A stretch of DNA of 64,000 nt from Lantana camara (taxonomy: Eukaryota; Streptophyta; Magnoliopsida; Lamiales; Verbenaceae): positions 65,565,501 to 65,629,500 of the forward strand of contig CM074862.1 in assembly GCA_037501455.1 (NCBI GenBank), read 5' to 3'. Below the pieces are notes generated by a model, which was given only the letters and a program-made list of their open reading frames with translations, had not been told where the DNA came from and made no database searches. Position 1 is the stretch's first letter, and the number at the start of each line of letters is the position of its first letter. The position numbers were made by a program, and so were the translations under genes. Positions 1 through 10,258 of this stretch are shown one piece after another.

Positions 1-1067
1 GTGTTTCGGATTTAATTTGTATTGTGGAATCCAAGTCGGGGGCTAACGAGCACTTAGCGCACCCTTGGTTCCGTATTTAATATCTTGAGCTCGGGAACTC
101 GGATTCGAGTTCCGTCAACTTCGCTGAACTCGTAACGAAAATTCGAGTTTAGTAAACTTAGCCTTATATTTTTCTAACGTCAATTGAACCTCCGAAATTC
201 AACCGAAATACGAAGCGGCGACGAAACTGACCTTGTTACACTAAAATAGCCATAACTTATTCAATTGTTGACCAAATTAACTATGGTTGGATGATATAGA
301 ACCCTAACTCAACCACCTAATCTGCTGTACCAAGCCCTAACCGAACCAACCCTCTCACAATTCACAAATCACAGCCAAAGTCACTGCCTTCCAGTTTCTT
401 CCCGCAACCCTTGATCACCTTGGAGATTCAAAGCTCAAATCTCATCCAATCCTCATCCAATCAACAAGGTAAGCTTAGGGTTGTATTATATGTTCATTCC
501 TGGTCATTTTCATTCATTCATCCCCAAATTTGATCATGGTTTCATGCAATTTTCGGCTGTTCTTGAATAAAGACGTTTTTGGGCATTTCTTTCGATCTTC
601 TCCAATTCTTGATGGATTTGAATGATTCCAAGCTTGAGAATGATTGTTTTGTTATCTTCTATTCATTTATGATCATTAATTGCATGGTAGTTGAGGTATT
701 CTTGAGATATCAATTTTGGAACTTTGAGAAAATCTTCATATAAGTCACGTATGCCTTCTTCCCGTGTGAGAGCTTTCTTGGACCTGATATATATGTTGAA
801 TTTGTGGTGTTTTGCTGCACATATGACAACCTAACTCACATGAACGTGTTGGGATTACTTGAGATCATTTCATGCCCTGTTTTTCGTAAGTTTTGCCCTG
901 TTTTTGGGACTGGAAAATTGCTGTCAGCAGCTGCGTTCTTCCCTTGTTGTTGCTGTCAATTTTGTGCTTTGTTAGGCCTGAGTTTTTGTTGTATTTCATG
1001 CCATTAGCTGCTGCATTTGTTGCCTATTTGTTGCTTGAGATGTTGCTGCGTTTGAGCTAGGAAAACA

Positions 1068-1086
1068 GGGGGGGGGGGGGGGGGGG
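1068..1086 (+). repeat. Homopolymer run of 19 G
   Basis: An uninterrupted G19 run inside LTR-1, just upstream of the hairpin array. It could form a quadruplex. Its exact length may be a sequencing artefact. Confidence 0.8.
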
Positions 1087-1117
1087 AAATCTGCGTTGTT
1101 GCTACTGCTGAACGGGT

Positions 1118-1242
1118 TGACACGGGTGTGTCACTCTCGGGTATTCCAGCGTGAAACGGGCGTGCTGGGGGGCGGTATTCTCTGTACCGAGACACGGGGG
1201 TGTCTCGGTTTGTTCATTGGGGGTGACACGGGGGTGTCACCC
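1118..1242 (+). repeat. Three G-loop hairpins in LTR-1
   Basis: Three inverted repeats lie in 125 bp. At 1118-1133 TGACAC pairs with GTGTCA around GGGT. At 1187-1208 CCGAGACAC pairs with GTGTCTCGG around GGGG. At 1221-1242 GGGTGACAC pairs with GTGTCACCC around GGGG. The stems differ but each pairs fully, and all loops are four bases and G-rich. The position downstream of the donor-like site matches the palindrome array of element G's LTRs. Confidence 0.75.
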
Positions 1243-1323
1243 TGTAATTTCCACGCATTTCTGTTACCGTGATGCTGCTGCTGTGGGTTGCTGCTTGTGC
1301 TGCATTTTGCTTTCCTTTTCCTT

Positions 1324-1470
1324 GCATGCTGTTAGTTGTAGAATGCATGAGTGTTAATTGCATGCATTTATGAGTTTGGCCTTATGCATGAAGTTGCATG
1401 CATGTATAAATGCTGCATGCATTTTAAGATTTTGCATGGTTTGTTGATGCATGTTTGGTACGTAGCATGC

Positions 1471-1507
<37 letters not shown>

Positions 1508-1545
1508 GTATTTATATATGTTAAATACATTTATGCATGCATGGT
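1324..1545 (+). repeat. TGCATG-rich cluster and (AT)n microsatellite
   Basis: About ten GCATG/TGCATGCA motifs occur within 220 bp, several as the self-complementary TGCATGCA, followed by a TA dinucleotide tract at 1473-1505. CATGCA is the core of the RY element bound by plant B3-domain factors. That this cluster is bound is inference. Confidence 0.55.
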
Positions 1546-2286
1546 AGTAGTCTACGTGTATATTTATGTTATATCTATGTATATTTAATTATATACTCAT
1601 TATATAATTTAAATATTAAATGATTATTTTATAGAATTTAATGGTTATTCATTTCATGTTTTATTTAATTTCGATCTTTAACTGAAAGTAACTAATTGCC
1701 TATTTTCTAATTGTAAATATGAATATTACGTGTCATGAATATTAATTGGATTCTTGAATTAAATTGATATAAGTTATGAATTATGAATTCGAATGAAAGA
1801 TTGAACGACTTGATTATATAATTTAAATTCCTTTGATGTGAAATGTGAAGGATATAAACCCGTTTGGTTTTCAGCTGTTTGGTGCAGATGTCGAGAGAGC
1901 TAGGCGGGAATACGAGTCCTAGGTCTTGCATTCGTCTCTAGCTCTATATTTTGGTCTTACACTTGCATCTTACACTTTTGATTATTGTATATGGATATGT
2001 TATTGGAGCGTACACATGTTTTGGGCCGTGATGGCTTGCATTGATGTATATGAATTATATTTTGGAGCTTGGATGCTCGTGGTATATATATATGATATGC
2101 TTTGCTCGTTTATTGCTTCCGCTTTATTGATTTTCTCTGATTCGTATGGTTAAGGGTTAGCCCGCCTAGCATAGAGTGTGTGTTTGTCCCCGTTCGCCGT
2201 GATTTAGCTCGGGTATGGATCGCTCATTTCATATTCGGGTCGGGTCTCGGTGCGGGGGATGTGACACCTTACGCTCGGGTGTCACA

Positions 2287-2954
2287 TTTCTAAACTCTAA
2301 AACTTGGTTGATTTTGGCCTTCGGCCTTAAACTTCTCTTTTTATATATCTATTACCACGGGTTAAAATGTTTTAGAATGCAAAAACCACTCCCGGTTCAT
2401 GAATCCTCTCATCTTTGATTATGCTTTATTCTTATGTATATGTATGGGTGCGTGTGTTAGCCCCCTCACCAGTCTCTAGAACTGACCCTCGTTGTTTCTC
2501 TCTTTTTCTCCTTTTGTTTTGAGTTTGCAGGTACCCGTTTGAGAGTTGAAGCTAGGCGGTTGTCTTTGAGCCGTGGTTGAGGATAAATCGAGTCTCATGC
2601 ATCATACTTTGTTTTCTTTACGCATTTGGCTAAGTTTGGAAATATGTATAAGTTTGTTTTTGATCTTCTGTCCTGGGATTTAGTTCTGTATAATTATCTT
2701 GTATCTAAAATGGTAAAAGTGGTATATGATGAATATAATATGAAATATGCTAGTATGTATGAGATGTGATTAATAGCTTCTATGAATGATGTTTGTTGCG
2801 CGCTCTGATTTAGGTTCTAGACCGCCTAGCTTAGGAAGTGTTTTTGTTGGTCAGCCGTTCGCCATGGCTTCATGCGTTTGCGGAGTTCCCATTTCATTAC
2901 ACGTGTGGGGCTATGGTGCGGGGGATGTGACGCCCTTCACTTAGGGGTGTTACA
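2287..2954 (+). mobile_element. 3' part of a second gypsy LTR (LTR-2)
   Basis: Sequence from 2287 resembles 19925-20598: the same stretch around AGCCCCCTCACCAGTCT, a GCTAGGCGGT / ACCGCCTAGC pair (2551-2560 and 2821-2830), and a closing GGTGTTACA at 2954. The LTR begins mid-way because LTR-1 sits directly in front of it, so LTR-1 appears nested in it. The 5 bp after LTR-1 are TTTCT; the matching target duplicate would lie left of the window. Confidence 0.65.
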
Positions 2955-3715
2955 CGACCCCAAATGTGAATATAAATTCGAAAAAACCTTCCAGTCAATG
3001 ACATCATGTGGGATACGATCCTCCTACCTTCCTATCTCTCGATTAAGATCTAGGGCATGGAAATATGGAGAGTCCTACTAATCTTAATCTTAAAACAAAC
3101 TTCCCTTCATATTCCATTTGATCTCAATCCAAGAAAACCCCATTTTCTTGATGTCTTGATATAACCACCTTGCGCAAGGATTTTAGGATGGAACATGAAT
3201 GACTTGTGTAATAAGAGATCATCTTTCCTAGAGCAAGTGTAGGTCCTTTATTGATTCCAACAATTCTCATATGCCACTTGTGTAATCCCAACATAGGCCG
3301 TGGTTCAGGTGTCTATATAGCGACAACCTTTTGAGCCTATATCAAAGATTACAGAGTTAGCTCATATGAGACAATGTGGCATCTCAAGTCTAAGGATTAA
3401 TTCCTCACGTCATTGACATGTGAGATATTTCCTAATCTGGAAATTTCTGGAAACATCCTTTCCCATTTAGGAATCGTCTCACGCGGGGCACTCTCAGTGA
3501 ACTTTTTCTTACAACAAGCACCCTTGTGTATTGTGTACACATCAACTTATGCACTTTACATCCCATGAAACAGGATGACCCTTCTTAAGGACACAACTAC
3601 ACAAGCAAGTCTCAACAAAGGCAAGGTCGACACTCCCACTATCTGTCGGCCTCATTGACTCGGAGAAGTTTCTAATCCTCGCCTATGAAGTTAAGAACTT
3701 GTTTCATGTGTCATT
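2955..3715 (-). mobile_element. Diverged copia LTR fragment, minus strand
   Basis: From about 2966 the sequence aligns by eye with element B's LTR on the same strand, for example GATACRATCCTCCTAC, GATCTAGGG and the CACTCCCACTRTCTGT block near 3632. It is much more diverged than A, B and C are from each other, so it is an older insertion or a sister family. Both ends are missing: LTR-2 abuts it on the left, and element A begins at 3716 before the LTR terminus is reached. Confidence 0.6.
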
Positions 3716-6002
3716 TGTTAGGAATAGTGCCCTAGAAAGCCGATTCGACGTAATCTGCTTTGGGACTTTTCTTGTATCACAGACAATCTTTGAATAATAT
3801 ACGATTAATCATAGGCAAACACTTCTTTATGCCAAAACGTGTTTTGAGTGTTTCCATTATGTGCGCATGTATGAGAACTCCCCTAATCCTGATGACTTTA
3901 GGACTCTACCATTTAGGAGAAATGGTTCATGAAACGAGCCCTATATCACATAAGTCATGATTAGTAAAAATACTCCAAGCCGATGAGTCCTACAGACAGT
4001 GGGAGTGTCAACCTGACTCCTCTAAGGCTTGCTTGTGGGATCACGCCCTTAAGAAGGACCATCTTGTTTCATGGAGGTGCAAAGTGTATAGTTGATACGT
4101 GTGTGATACATGAGGGTGCTTACTTTAATAAGTAAGTTCACTGAGGTGCCCCGTGTGAGAAGATTCCTAAATGGGAAAGGAAGTTTCTATTTCAGGAAAT
4201 GGAAACTTCCAGATTAGGAAATATCTCACGAGTCATTGATGTGATTAATTGATCCTTAGACTTGAGGTTCCGTGTCACTTTATGAGTTAACTCTGTAATC
4301 TTTGGTATAAGCTTTAAAGGGTGTCGCCTTAGACAACTGATTCAAGGCTTATGCTGGGGCTGCACAAGTGACTCGTGAAAGTGAATGAGAATCAAGAAAG
4401 GACCTACACTTGCATTTGCAAGGTGATCTCTTATTGTGTAAGTCATTCATATGCCATATGGAGTCCTTGGCCAAGGCAGTAGATCAAGACATCAAGAAAA
4501 GAGTTTCTTGGATTGATATCAAATGGATATGAAATGCACTTAGCTTTAAGACCGGATTATTAGGGTTCTGATTATTCCCTTGCCCTAGATCTTGGTTGAG
4601 AGATAGTAAGTAGGAGGATTGTATCTCACATGAATCAATGACTTAAAGGTTCTGTCGAATCCGAACATTCCAATTCAGCTAGGGGTTAAACACCTGTTGC
4701 TAGACTATGGTCGTTTAATCTGTGGACTGATTAATTAATTAGTGAATTAATTAATTAGGGTCACTACTAATTGAATTGAGAACCTAGAGGGTCACACACA
4801 ACAACTTGGTTACATGAGTTGAGGCTTGAAAATGATTAAACGAGTTAATCGGGCCAAGAGGGTTCCACACGTGTGAACCACACGTGTGGCTCACGTGAGT
4901 GACACGTGTCCTTGAGACACGTGTCTCACACGTGTGTAAATATATGTGTATATTTATTTATATGTTAAATAATTAATGTGATTAATTATTTAATAGACTT
5001 TGGTTTAATTTTGAATTAAAAAGAAAGTCATATTTTGGAGAAAAATAATCTAGTTAATTAATTGTGAATTAATTAATTAGATAAAAATAAGTTATTTATT
5101 TTAAATAAATAAAGTATAAAATTATCCAAAAATAGTTTGGATATTTTTAGCTCTCTTGAAAGTTGATTTGAATTTGAATTCAAGGTCAAAGTCAAAATTA
5201 CTTGATGATCAAGTAATAGGAGAGAGGGACCAAAATCCTAAGCCCATAAGGATTAGGGATTTTCGGCCACTTCCCTCCTATATATAGGGGAGCTTGAGCT
5301 CCCCTTAGAGCTAATCGAGAATTCTTTTGGTTCATGTGTTGAACACCATCCTTTCTCCAAGATTAAACAAAACCCTAGGTTAAGCCTAAACACTAACTAG
5401 AGAACTAGCATCCTTACTAGTTAGATTGTAGCCAAGTTGGTGGACTATCTCTAGAGAACTTCAAGTTAGAAGTTTTGAAGATTCGAGCTTTACCAAAAGT
5501 GGGGATCAAGCAAAACGATCAGAAGGGATGATGAAACGATTCTGAACCCGACATGAAACGAATGAAAAAAACGAACCAAAGAAGATGGCGAAAACCGTTC
5601 GTCCATATCCTGAAGGATGAATTTTTTCACGAGAGTTTTGTGACTGGCAGTTTTCCACTTTCGCAAAACTGGTTTTCGAAGGGAGTTTCAATCATGCTTT
5701 TCTCGTTTCAGGTTTCTTTCTTTATGTTATATTGTTAAGAACTTCCCTAACATGATATGAATCTAGGTTGGTGTGGATTGTTATCCCTACAATGGATTCT
5801 AAAGTAGAAAGACACTTTCGAGGAATGGGTTGCCATTACCGCATGAAGCGCGTTTGAGGGCGGCTCAAAACGTGTCAAGAAAGCTACTACCCAAGTGAGT
5901 TTCTTGATCTCTACGAATTTGGATACACGATTGCGAGTCCAAGATCCTTCTGTTGGAAAAATTTTTAAATTTCCGCTGCTTTCTGATTCCTGTTTTCCAA
6001 CA
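3716..6002 (+). repeat. 5' LTR of copia element A
   Basis: It starts TGTTAGGAATAG, ends TTTTCCAACA, and the PBS follows two bases later. Relative to B's LTRs (about 1.93 kb) it carries roughly 340 bp of extra sequence around 5500-5850, shared with element C's LTR (2303 bp). It holds the G-box cluster, TATA box and 5' hairpin listed separately. Confidence 0.88.
4868..5304 (+). promoter_or_regulatory. Copia A promoter: G-box array, TATA box, 5' hairpin
   Basis: Six CACGTG hexamers begin at 4868, 4881, 4892, 4903, 4918 and 4929, each inside a longer palindrome such as GACACGTGTC. A TATATATA box lies at 5279-5286, about 345 bp downstream, followed at once by GGGGAGC / GCTCCCC arms around TTGA (5287-5304), which would lie at or near the transcript start. 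CACGTG is the G-box read by plant bZIP and bHLH factors. The same layout occurs in the LTRs of B and C. Confidence 0.7.
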
Positions 6003-6004
6003 AG

Positions 6005-6016
6005 TGGTATCAGAGT
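6005..6016 (+). other. Primer-binding site of element A
   Basis: TGGTATCAGAGT starts two bases after the LTR. It is complementary to the 3' end of initiator tRNA-Met apart from the last base (C in element C and E). Confidence 0.85.
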
Positions 6017-6257
6017 CACCTCGTTAATCCTGTTTCTAATTCGTCTCAATTATTCTGAATTTGGTAGAAATTCTTAGGCTTAGATGCGAATTAGGTATTC
6101 GTGAGTCCTTTTAGAAAGCCTGAATTACGAAACTGTAATTTTTCTTGAATTTCTAAAACTGTTTTCTTAAATTATGTTTTTGAAAAACGTTTGGATTCAA
6201 ATCTGTTTAAATCGTGTTTTTTGAGTTTTGGATTGAACTGGGTTTTGGAGAAACCCA

Positions 6258-6598
6258 AAATACGAAACGGAACATGAAAAGGACGAGCCTAGGCGTGCTA
6301 GCACGTCACACGCCCAGACCCATCGCCGCCGCCCAGCCCTCCCGCAACCGCGCGGGAGGCCCTCCCGCCCGCGCCTAGGCGCGCCCGCTCGCCTGTCCCG
6401 CAACCGCGCGGGACAACCACCCGCATGCTCCCGCAACCGCGCGGGAGCACCCGCCCGCCATCGCCCGCATGCGATCAGCAGCAAGCTGCGCACGTTGCAC
6501 GCATGGCGCGCCTAGCGCGCGACACTGCGTGGCGAGCAAGTGCTCGTTCCGGGCAGTTCCGGGCCCGGTTTTGGCATTTTCGTGTTTCGTGTTTTCGG
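6258..6598 (+). repeat. GC-rich, inverted-repeat-bounded island in A's leader
   Basis: An island of very high GC content in an AT-rich leader. It contains repeats of CTCCCGCAACCGCGCGGGAG type, each able to fold. Its flanks are TACGAAACGG..ATGAAAAGG on the left and TTTTCGTGTTTCGTGTTTTCG on the right, which are partly complementary, so the island could close as one large hairpin. Elements B and C have an island at the same place but with different interior sequence. Confidence 0.6.
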
Positions 6599-7723
6599 TC
6601 CTTGAAATCCCGATTTAATTTTTCTGTAAAATTTTATTTTATTAAATTTGAATTATTTTTGAAATAATTGTTTAAATTGGGATTTTGAAAATTTAAGCGA
6701 TTTGAATTTTGGAAAAATTACAAACTTTATTTTATGAAAATATTGAAAGAATAAAATTATTAATTTTCAGAAATTAATTGGAATTTTATTGGTTTATAGT
6801 TATTCGGGTTTTATTGAAAAGGCTCTTGAACAAGAATTGCATCTAAGTCGTGTTTTAAGCTATTAGAGCTTAAAGCGAGAATTTTAATTTATTGGTTAAA
6901 TTTAAATTCTTGCAATTTATGCATGTTAGGTGATCATGGGTTTAGACTTATGTATGGTTTTAATTAATGCACATGGATGGTATAAATTGGGGTTGGAGCC
7001 CTATAGTTGCGTTTTTCAATTGAGGTTGGAGCCTCACTTATGTGCGTACTGTTATGTGATTTATTATGTGGCTTTCCATATTACTGTTTTTGAGGCCGGG
7101 GTATGCCACGTGTATTTGTCTAAGGCCAATATGAAGATTGTGCCTTATTACTTTATGGCTTTTTCCTTTTATTGTAATTTGAGAGTAGAGATAGGTGTGA
7201 GGTTTTATTTTCATTTTGGAGACAATGCACCCATGGAGTAAGATGGACTACATTCAAGTAACAAGGAGGCCATAAGTGAAAACCCCTCAAAATATTAGGG
7301 AGGGGAATCTCAATTGTAAAATGTAATAGAGATAGGGCTCGTATTTTGTTACCGCTTTCCCTTATGTGATTTAAACTGTTTATGTGGCATGTATGTTAGA
7401 ACTTGTGATTGTGGAGTGGCTTCCACATATCACGCATAAGATAGGTAGAACCCATGATCATCTCATGTTAGTATCATGCTAGGACATGTTATCTGTTTAT
7501 GTGCTTGTTTGAAATGCATTTAAGTTGTACTTGCATTAATCAAGACTAATAAAATTGGATAACATATATGTTGGTGAGGTCGAACCGAACAACTCTTCGG
7601 CTGATTTGAAAATTCCCATTAAATATTAAGCTCATTTCGAATAATAGGTATTTAATTCGAGATGCAAATTTTGAATTAAATTCCTAGCATTCCATCAATA
7701 GGTTTTTAAGTTTAGTAAGTAAA

Positions 7724-8063
7724 GCTAGTTATTGTCCGCGAGTCGTGGGATAGCTAGTGGAGCTTATTAGTTCTTAGTTACCTGATTGATCATTTTAAAT
7801 GATCAATATTTCGTGGTTAATTTTAGCAAGGGTGATGTCTGCGAGTCGTGGGTCGTTCGAACTAAGTTTTGATCATGATCTTATGATTGATGGGTCTAGC
7901 TTAATGCCTAAGTAAATATGGATGTCGCACGAGTCGTGGGTCCATATTGAACGATAGGTGATGCAAAACAATTACTAAGATTTCTAAAGGTGTTAGAATT
8001 GGTAAGTTGTACCTACCTAGGGTTTTACTTAGAATGTCCGCGAGTCGTGGGTTCGAGGTAAAA
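7724..8063 (+). other. Four shared-loop hairpins in A's leader
   Basis: Loops at 7733-7749, 7836-7852, 7923-7940 and 8035-8051 read TGTCCGCGAGTCGTGGG or close variants. Stems differ: GCTAGTTAT / ATAGCTAGT (9 bp, two G-U); GGGTGA / TCGTTC (6 bp, three G-U, extended beyond an internal loop); AATATGGA / TCCATATT (8 bp, perfect); TTTTACTTAGAA / TTCGAGGTAAAA (11 of 12). They lie 190-530 bp before the gag start. Their function is unknown; packaging, dimerisation or translation control of the RNA are possible. Confidence 0.72.
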
Positions 8064-8252
8064 TGCTTAGGATCTTAGTACCCATTAGGAAAAGCGTTCC
8101 TCTTAGATCTTTGGGAATTATAGATCTTTGAAAAACATTGGGAGCTACATTAGATTAAAGACCTTATCTTTTGTATATCGTTATAATTCAGCATGCCCAC
8201 ATTTTCTCTGCTTAGCATTTAGGTTGTAGTTCTGTGATTCTCTACAATATGA

Positions 8253-8307
8253 AATGCAAACCCATTTGTATCCATCCTTAAGTCAAAAGAGTTGACTAAG
8301 TCCTAAC
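8253..8307 (+). pseudogene. Start of a broken gag in element A
   Basis: The ATG at 8253 matches B's Gag start, but a small deletion straight after it shifts the frame. In the frame that matches Gag, the segment aligns with residues about 9-26 of B's Gag-Pol and reaches TAA at 8304-8306, one base before element B begins. Element C carries the same changes, so the break predates A's insertion. Confidence 0.6.
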
Positions 8308-9009
8308 TGTTGGAAAACACGAATCAGAAAGCAGCGGAATTTAAAAAATTTTCCCAACAAAAGGACCTTGAACTTGCAATCGTGTAACCAAATTCGTAAA
8401 GATAGAAAACTTACTTTTCTTTTATTCTTTCTTGAAGCGTTTCAAGCCACCCAAGAACGCTCTTCACGCGGCTTGATCCCCTCTCCTTGGTAAAGCTCGA
8501 ATCTTCAAACTTCTAACTTGAAGTCTCTAGAGAAAGTCCACCAACTTGATCACAATCTAACTAGTAAGGATGCTAGTTCTCTAGTTAGTGTTTAGGCTTA
8601 ACCTAGGGTTTAATTTAATCTTGGAGAAAGGAAGGTGTTCAACACATGAACCAAGAATTGTCAATTAGCTCCATAAGGAGCTCGAGCTCCCCTATTTATA
8701 GGGAGAGGGTGCCGATCCAAATCCTTGTTGGAAAAGGATTTGGTTCCTCTCGCTCCTATTACTTGATCATCAAGTATTTTCCAACTTTGACTTTGAATTC
8801 TAATTCAAGTCAACTTTTAAGAGAGCTAAAAATATCCAAACTATTTTTGGATAATTTTATACTTTATTTATTATAAAATAAATAACTTATTTTTTATCTA
8901 ATTAATTAATTCGTAATTAATTAAATAGATTATTTTCTCCAAAATGAGACTTTCTTTTTAATTCAAAATTAAACCAAAGTCTATTAAATAATTAACTAAT
9001 TAATTATTT

Positions 9010-9040
<31 letters not shown>

Positions 9041-10242
9041 CACACGTGTGTGACACGTGTCACTCACGTGAGCCACACGTGTGACTTCACACGTGTGGAA
9101 CCCTCTAGGCTCGATTAACTCGTTTAATCATTTTCAAGCCTCAACTCATGTAACCAAGTTGTTGTGTGTGACCCTCTAGGTTCTCAATTCAATTAGCAGT
9201 GACCCTAATTAATTAATTCACTAATTAATTAATCAGTCCACAGATTAAACGACCATAGTCTAGCAACAGGTGTTTAACCCCTAGCTGAATTGGAATGTTC
9301 GGATTCGACAAAACCTTTAAGTTATTGATTCATGTGAGATACAATCCTCCTACTTACTATCTCTCAACAAAGATCTAGGGTAAGGGAATAATTAGAACCC
9401 TAATAATCCGGTCTTAAAGCTAAGTGCATTTCATATCCATTTGATCTCAATCCAAGAAACCCTTTTCTTGATGTCTTGATCTACCGCCTTGGCCAAGGAC
9501 TCCATATGGCATATGAATGACTTACACAATAAGAGATCACCTTGCAAATGCAAGTGTAGGTCCTTTCTTGATTCTCATTCACTTTCATGAGTCACTTGTG
9601 CAGCCCCAGCATAAGCCTTGAATCAGTTGTCTAAGGCGACACCCTTTAACGCTTATACCTAAGACTACAGAGTTAACTCATAAAGTGAGAAGGAACCTCA
9701 AGTCTAAGGATCAATTAATCACATCAATGACTCGTGAGATATTTCCTAATTTGGAAGTTTCCATTTCCTGAAATAGAAACTTCCTTTCCCATTTAGGAAT
9801 GTTCTCACACGGGGCACCTCAGTGAACTTACTTATTAAAGTAAGCACCCTCATGTATCACGCACGTATCAGCTATACACTTTGCACCTCCATGAAACAAG
9901 GTGGTCCTTCTTAAGGGCGTGATCCCACAAGCAAGCCTTAGAGGAGTCAAGTTGACACTCCCACTGTCTGTAGGACTCATCGGCTTGGAGTATTTTACTA
10001 ATCATGACTTATGTGATATAGGGCTCGTTTCATGAACCATTTCACCTAAATGGTAGAGTCCTAAAGTCATCAGGATTAGGGGAGTTCTCATACATGCACA
10101 GCTAAAGTAAACGCATACCAAACAAGAGCATATAAAGAAGTGTTGCCTCAATTCGTTATTTCATTCAAAGATTGTCTGTGATTACAATAAGGAAAAGCAC
10201 AAAGCAGATATACAATCGGCTTTCAGGGCACTATTCCTAACA
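8308..10242 (-). repeat. 3' LTR of copia element B
   Basis: On the plus strand it runs from TGTTGGAAAACACG to ATTCCTAACA, the reverse complement of A's LTR ends. It has a TATAAATA box (minus, 8693-8700), an adjoining GGAGCTCGAGCTCC palindrome and five CACGTG motifs between 9043 and 9095. Confidence 0.92.
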
Positions 10243-10253
10243 ATCTCCCACTT
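10243..10253 (-). other. Polypurine tract of element B
   Basis: Minus-strand AAGTGGGAGAT directly before the 3' LTR, the standard site for plus-strand priming. The Gag-Pol stop codon lies only a few bases upstream. Confidence 0.85.
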
Positions 10254-10258
10254 GCCCG

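Larger units (their letters stand above)
1..2286 (+). mobile_element. Gypsy LTR (LTR-1), 5' end outside window
   Basis: This is a long LTR of the same broad class as element G: it ends in GTGTCACA, is preceded by a TGCGGGGGATGTGAC tail shared with the other gypsy LTRs here, and has the conserved GCTAGGCGGG / CCCGCCTAGC pair (1899-1908 and 2161-2170). It has a TATA-like GATATAG near 294, a splice-donor-like AAG|GTAAGC at 466-472, three hairpins at 1118-1242, a run of 19 G at 1068-1086, a cluster of TGCATG motifs and an (AT)n tract at 1473-1505. It interrupts the LTR that resumes at 2287. No coding sequence is visible. Whether it is solo or the 3' LTR of a longer element cannot be seen. Confidence 0.72.
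3716..8307 (+). mobile_element. Copia element A: 5' LTR and leader, truncated
   Basis: Element A consists of a 2287-bp LTR (3716-6002), a PBS and a 2.3-kb leader. It stops at 8307, exactly where the minus-strand LTR of element B begins. Its leader is closely similar to those of B (reverse complement of 14192-16406) and C (57692-59952). The sequence expected after 8307 is found intact in element C from 60002. No rest of A's pol or 3' LTR is found on the far side of B, so those parts are lost or rearranged. The 5 bp before it are TCATT. Confidence 0.85.

Noticed and set aside
6930..7241. 103-aa frame in A's leader, partly kept at 58625-58810
   Set aside because: Leader sequence is conserved as a whole, the frame is not kept at equal length in B or C, and no protein family is recognisable.
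7733..8051. Regular repeats that might suggest a CRISPR array
   Set aside because: The repeats are 17 nt, only four, about 100 nt apart, inside a plant retrotransposon leader; each is a hairpin loop.
8646..8876. 76-aa plus-strand frame, repeated at 16744-16974
   Set aside because: It lies antisense inside B's two LTRs and is repeated only because the LTRs are.
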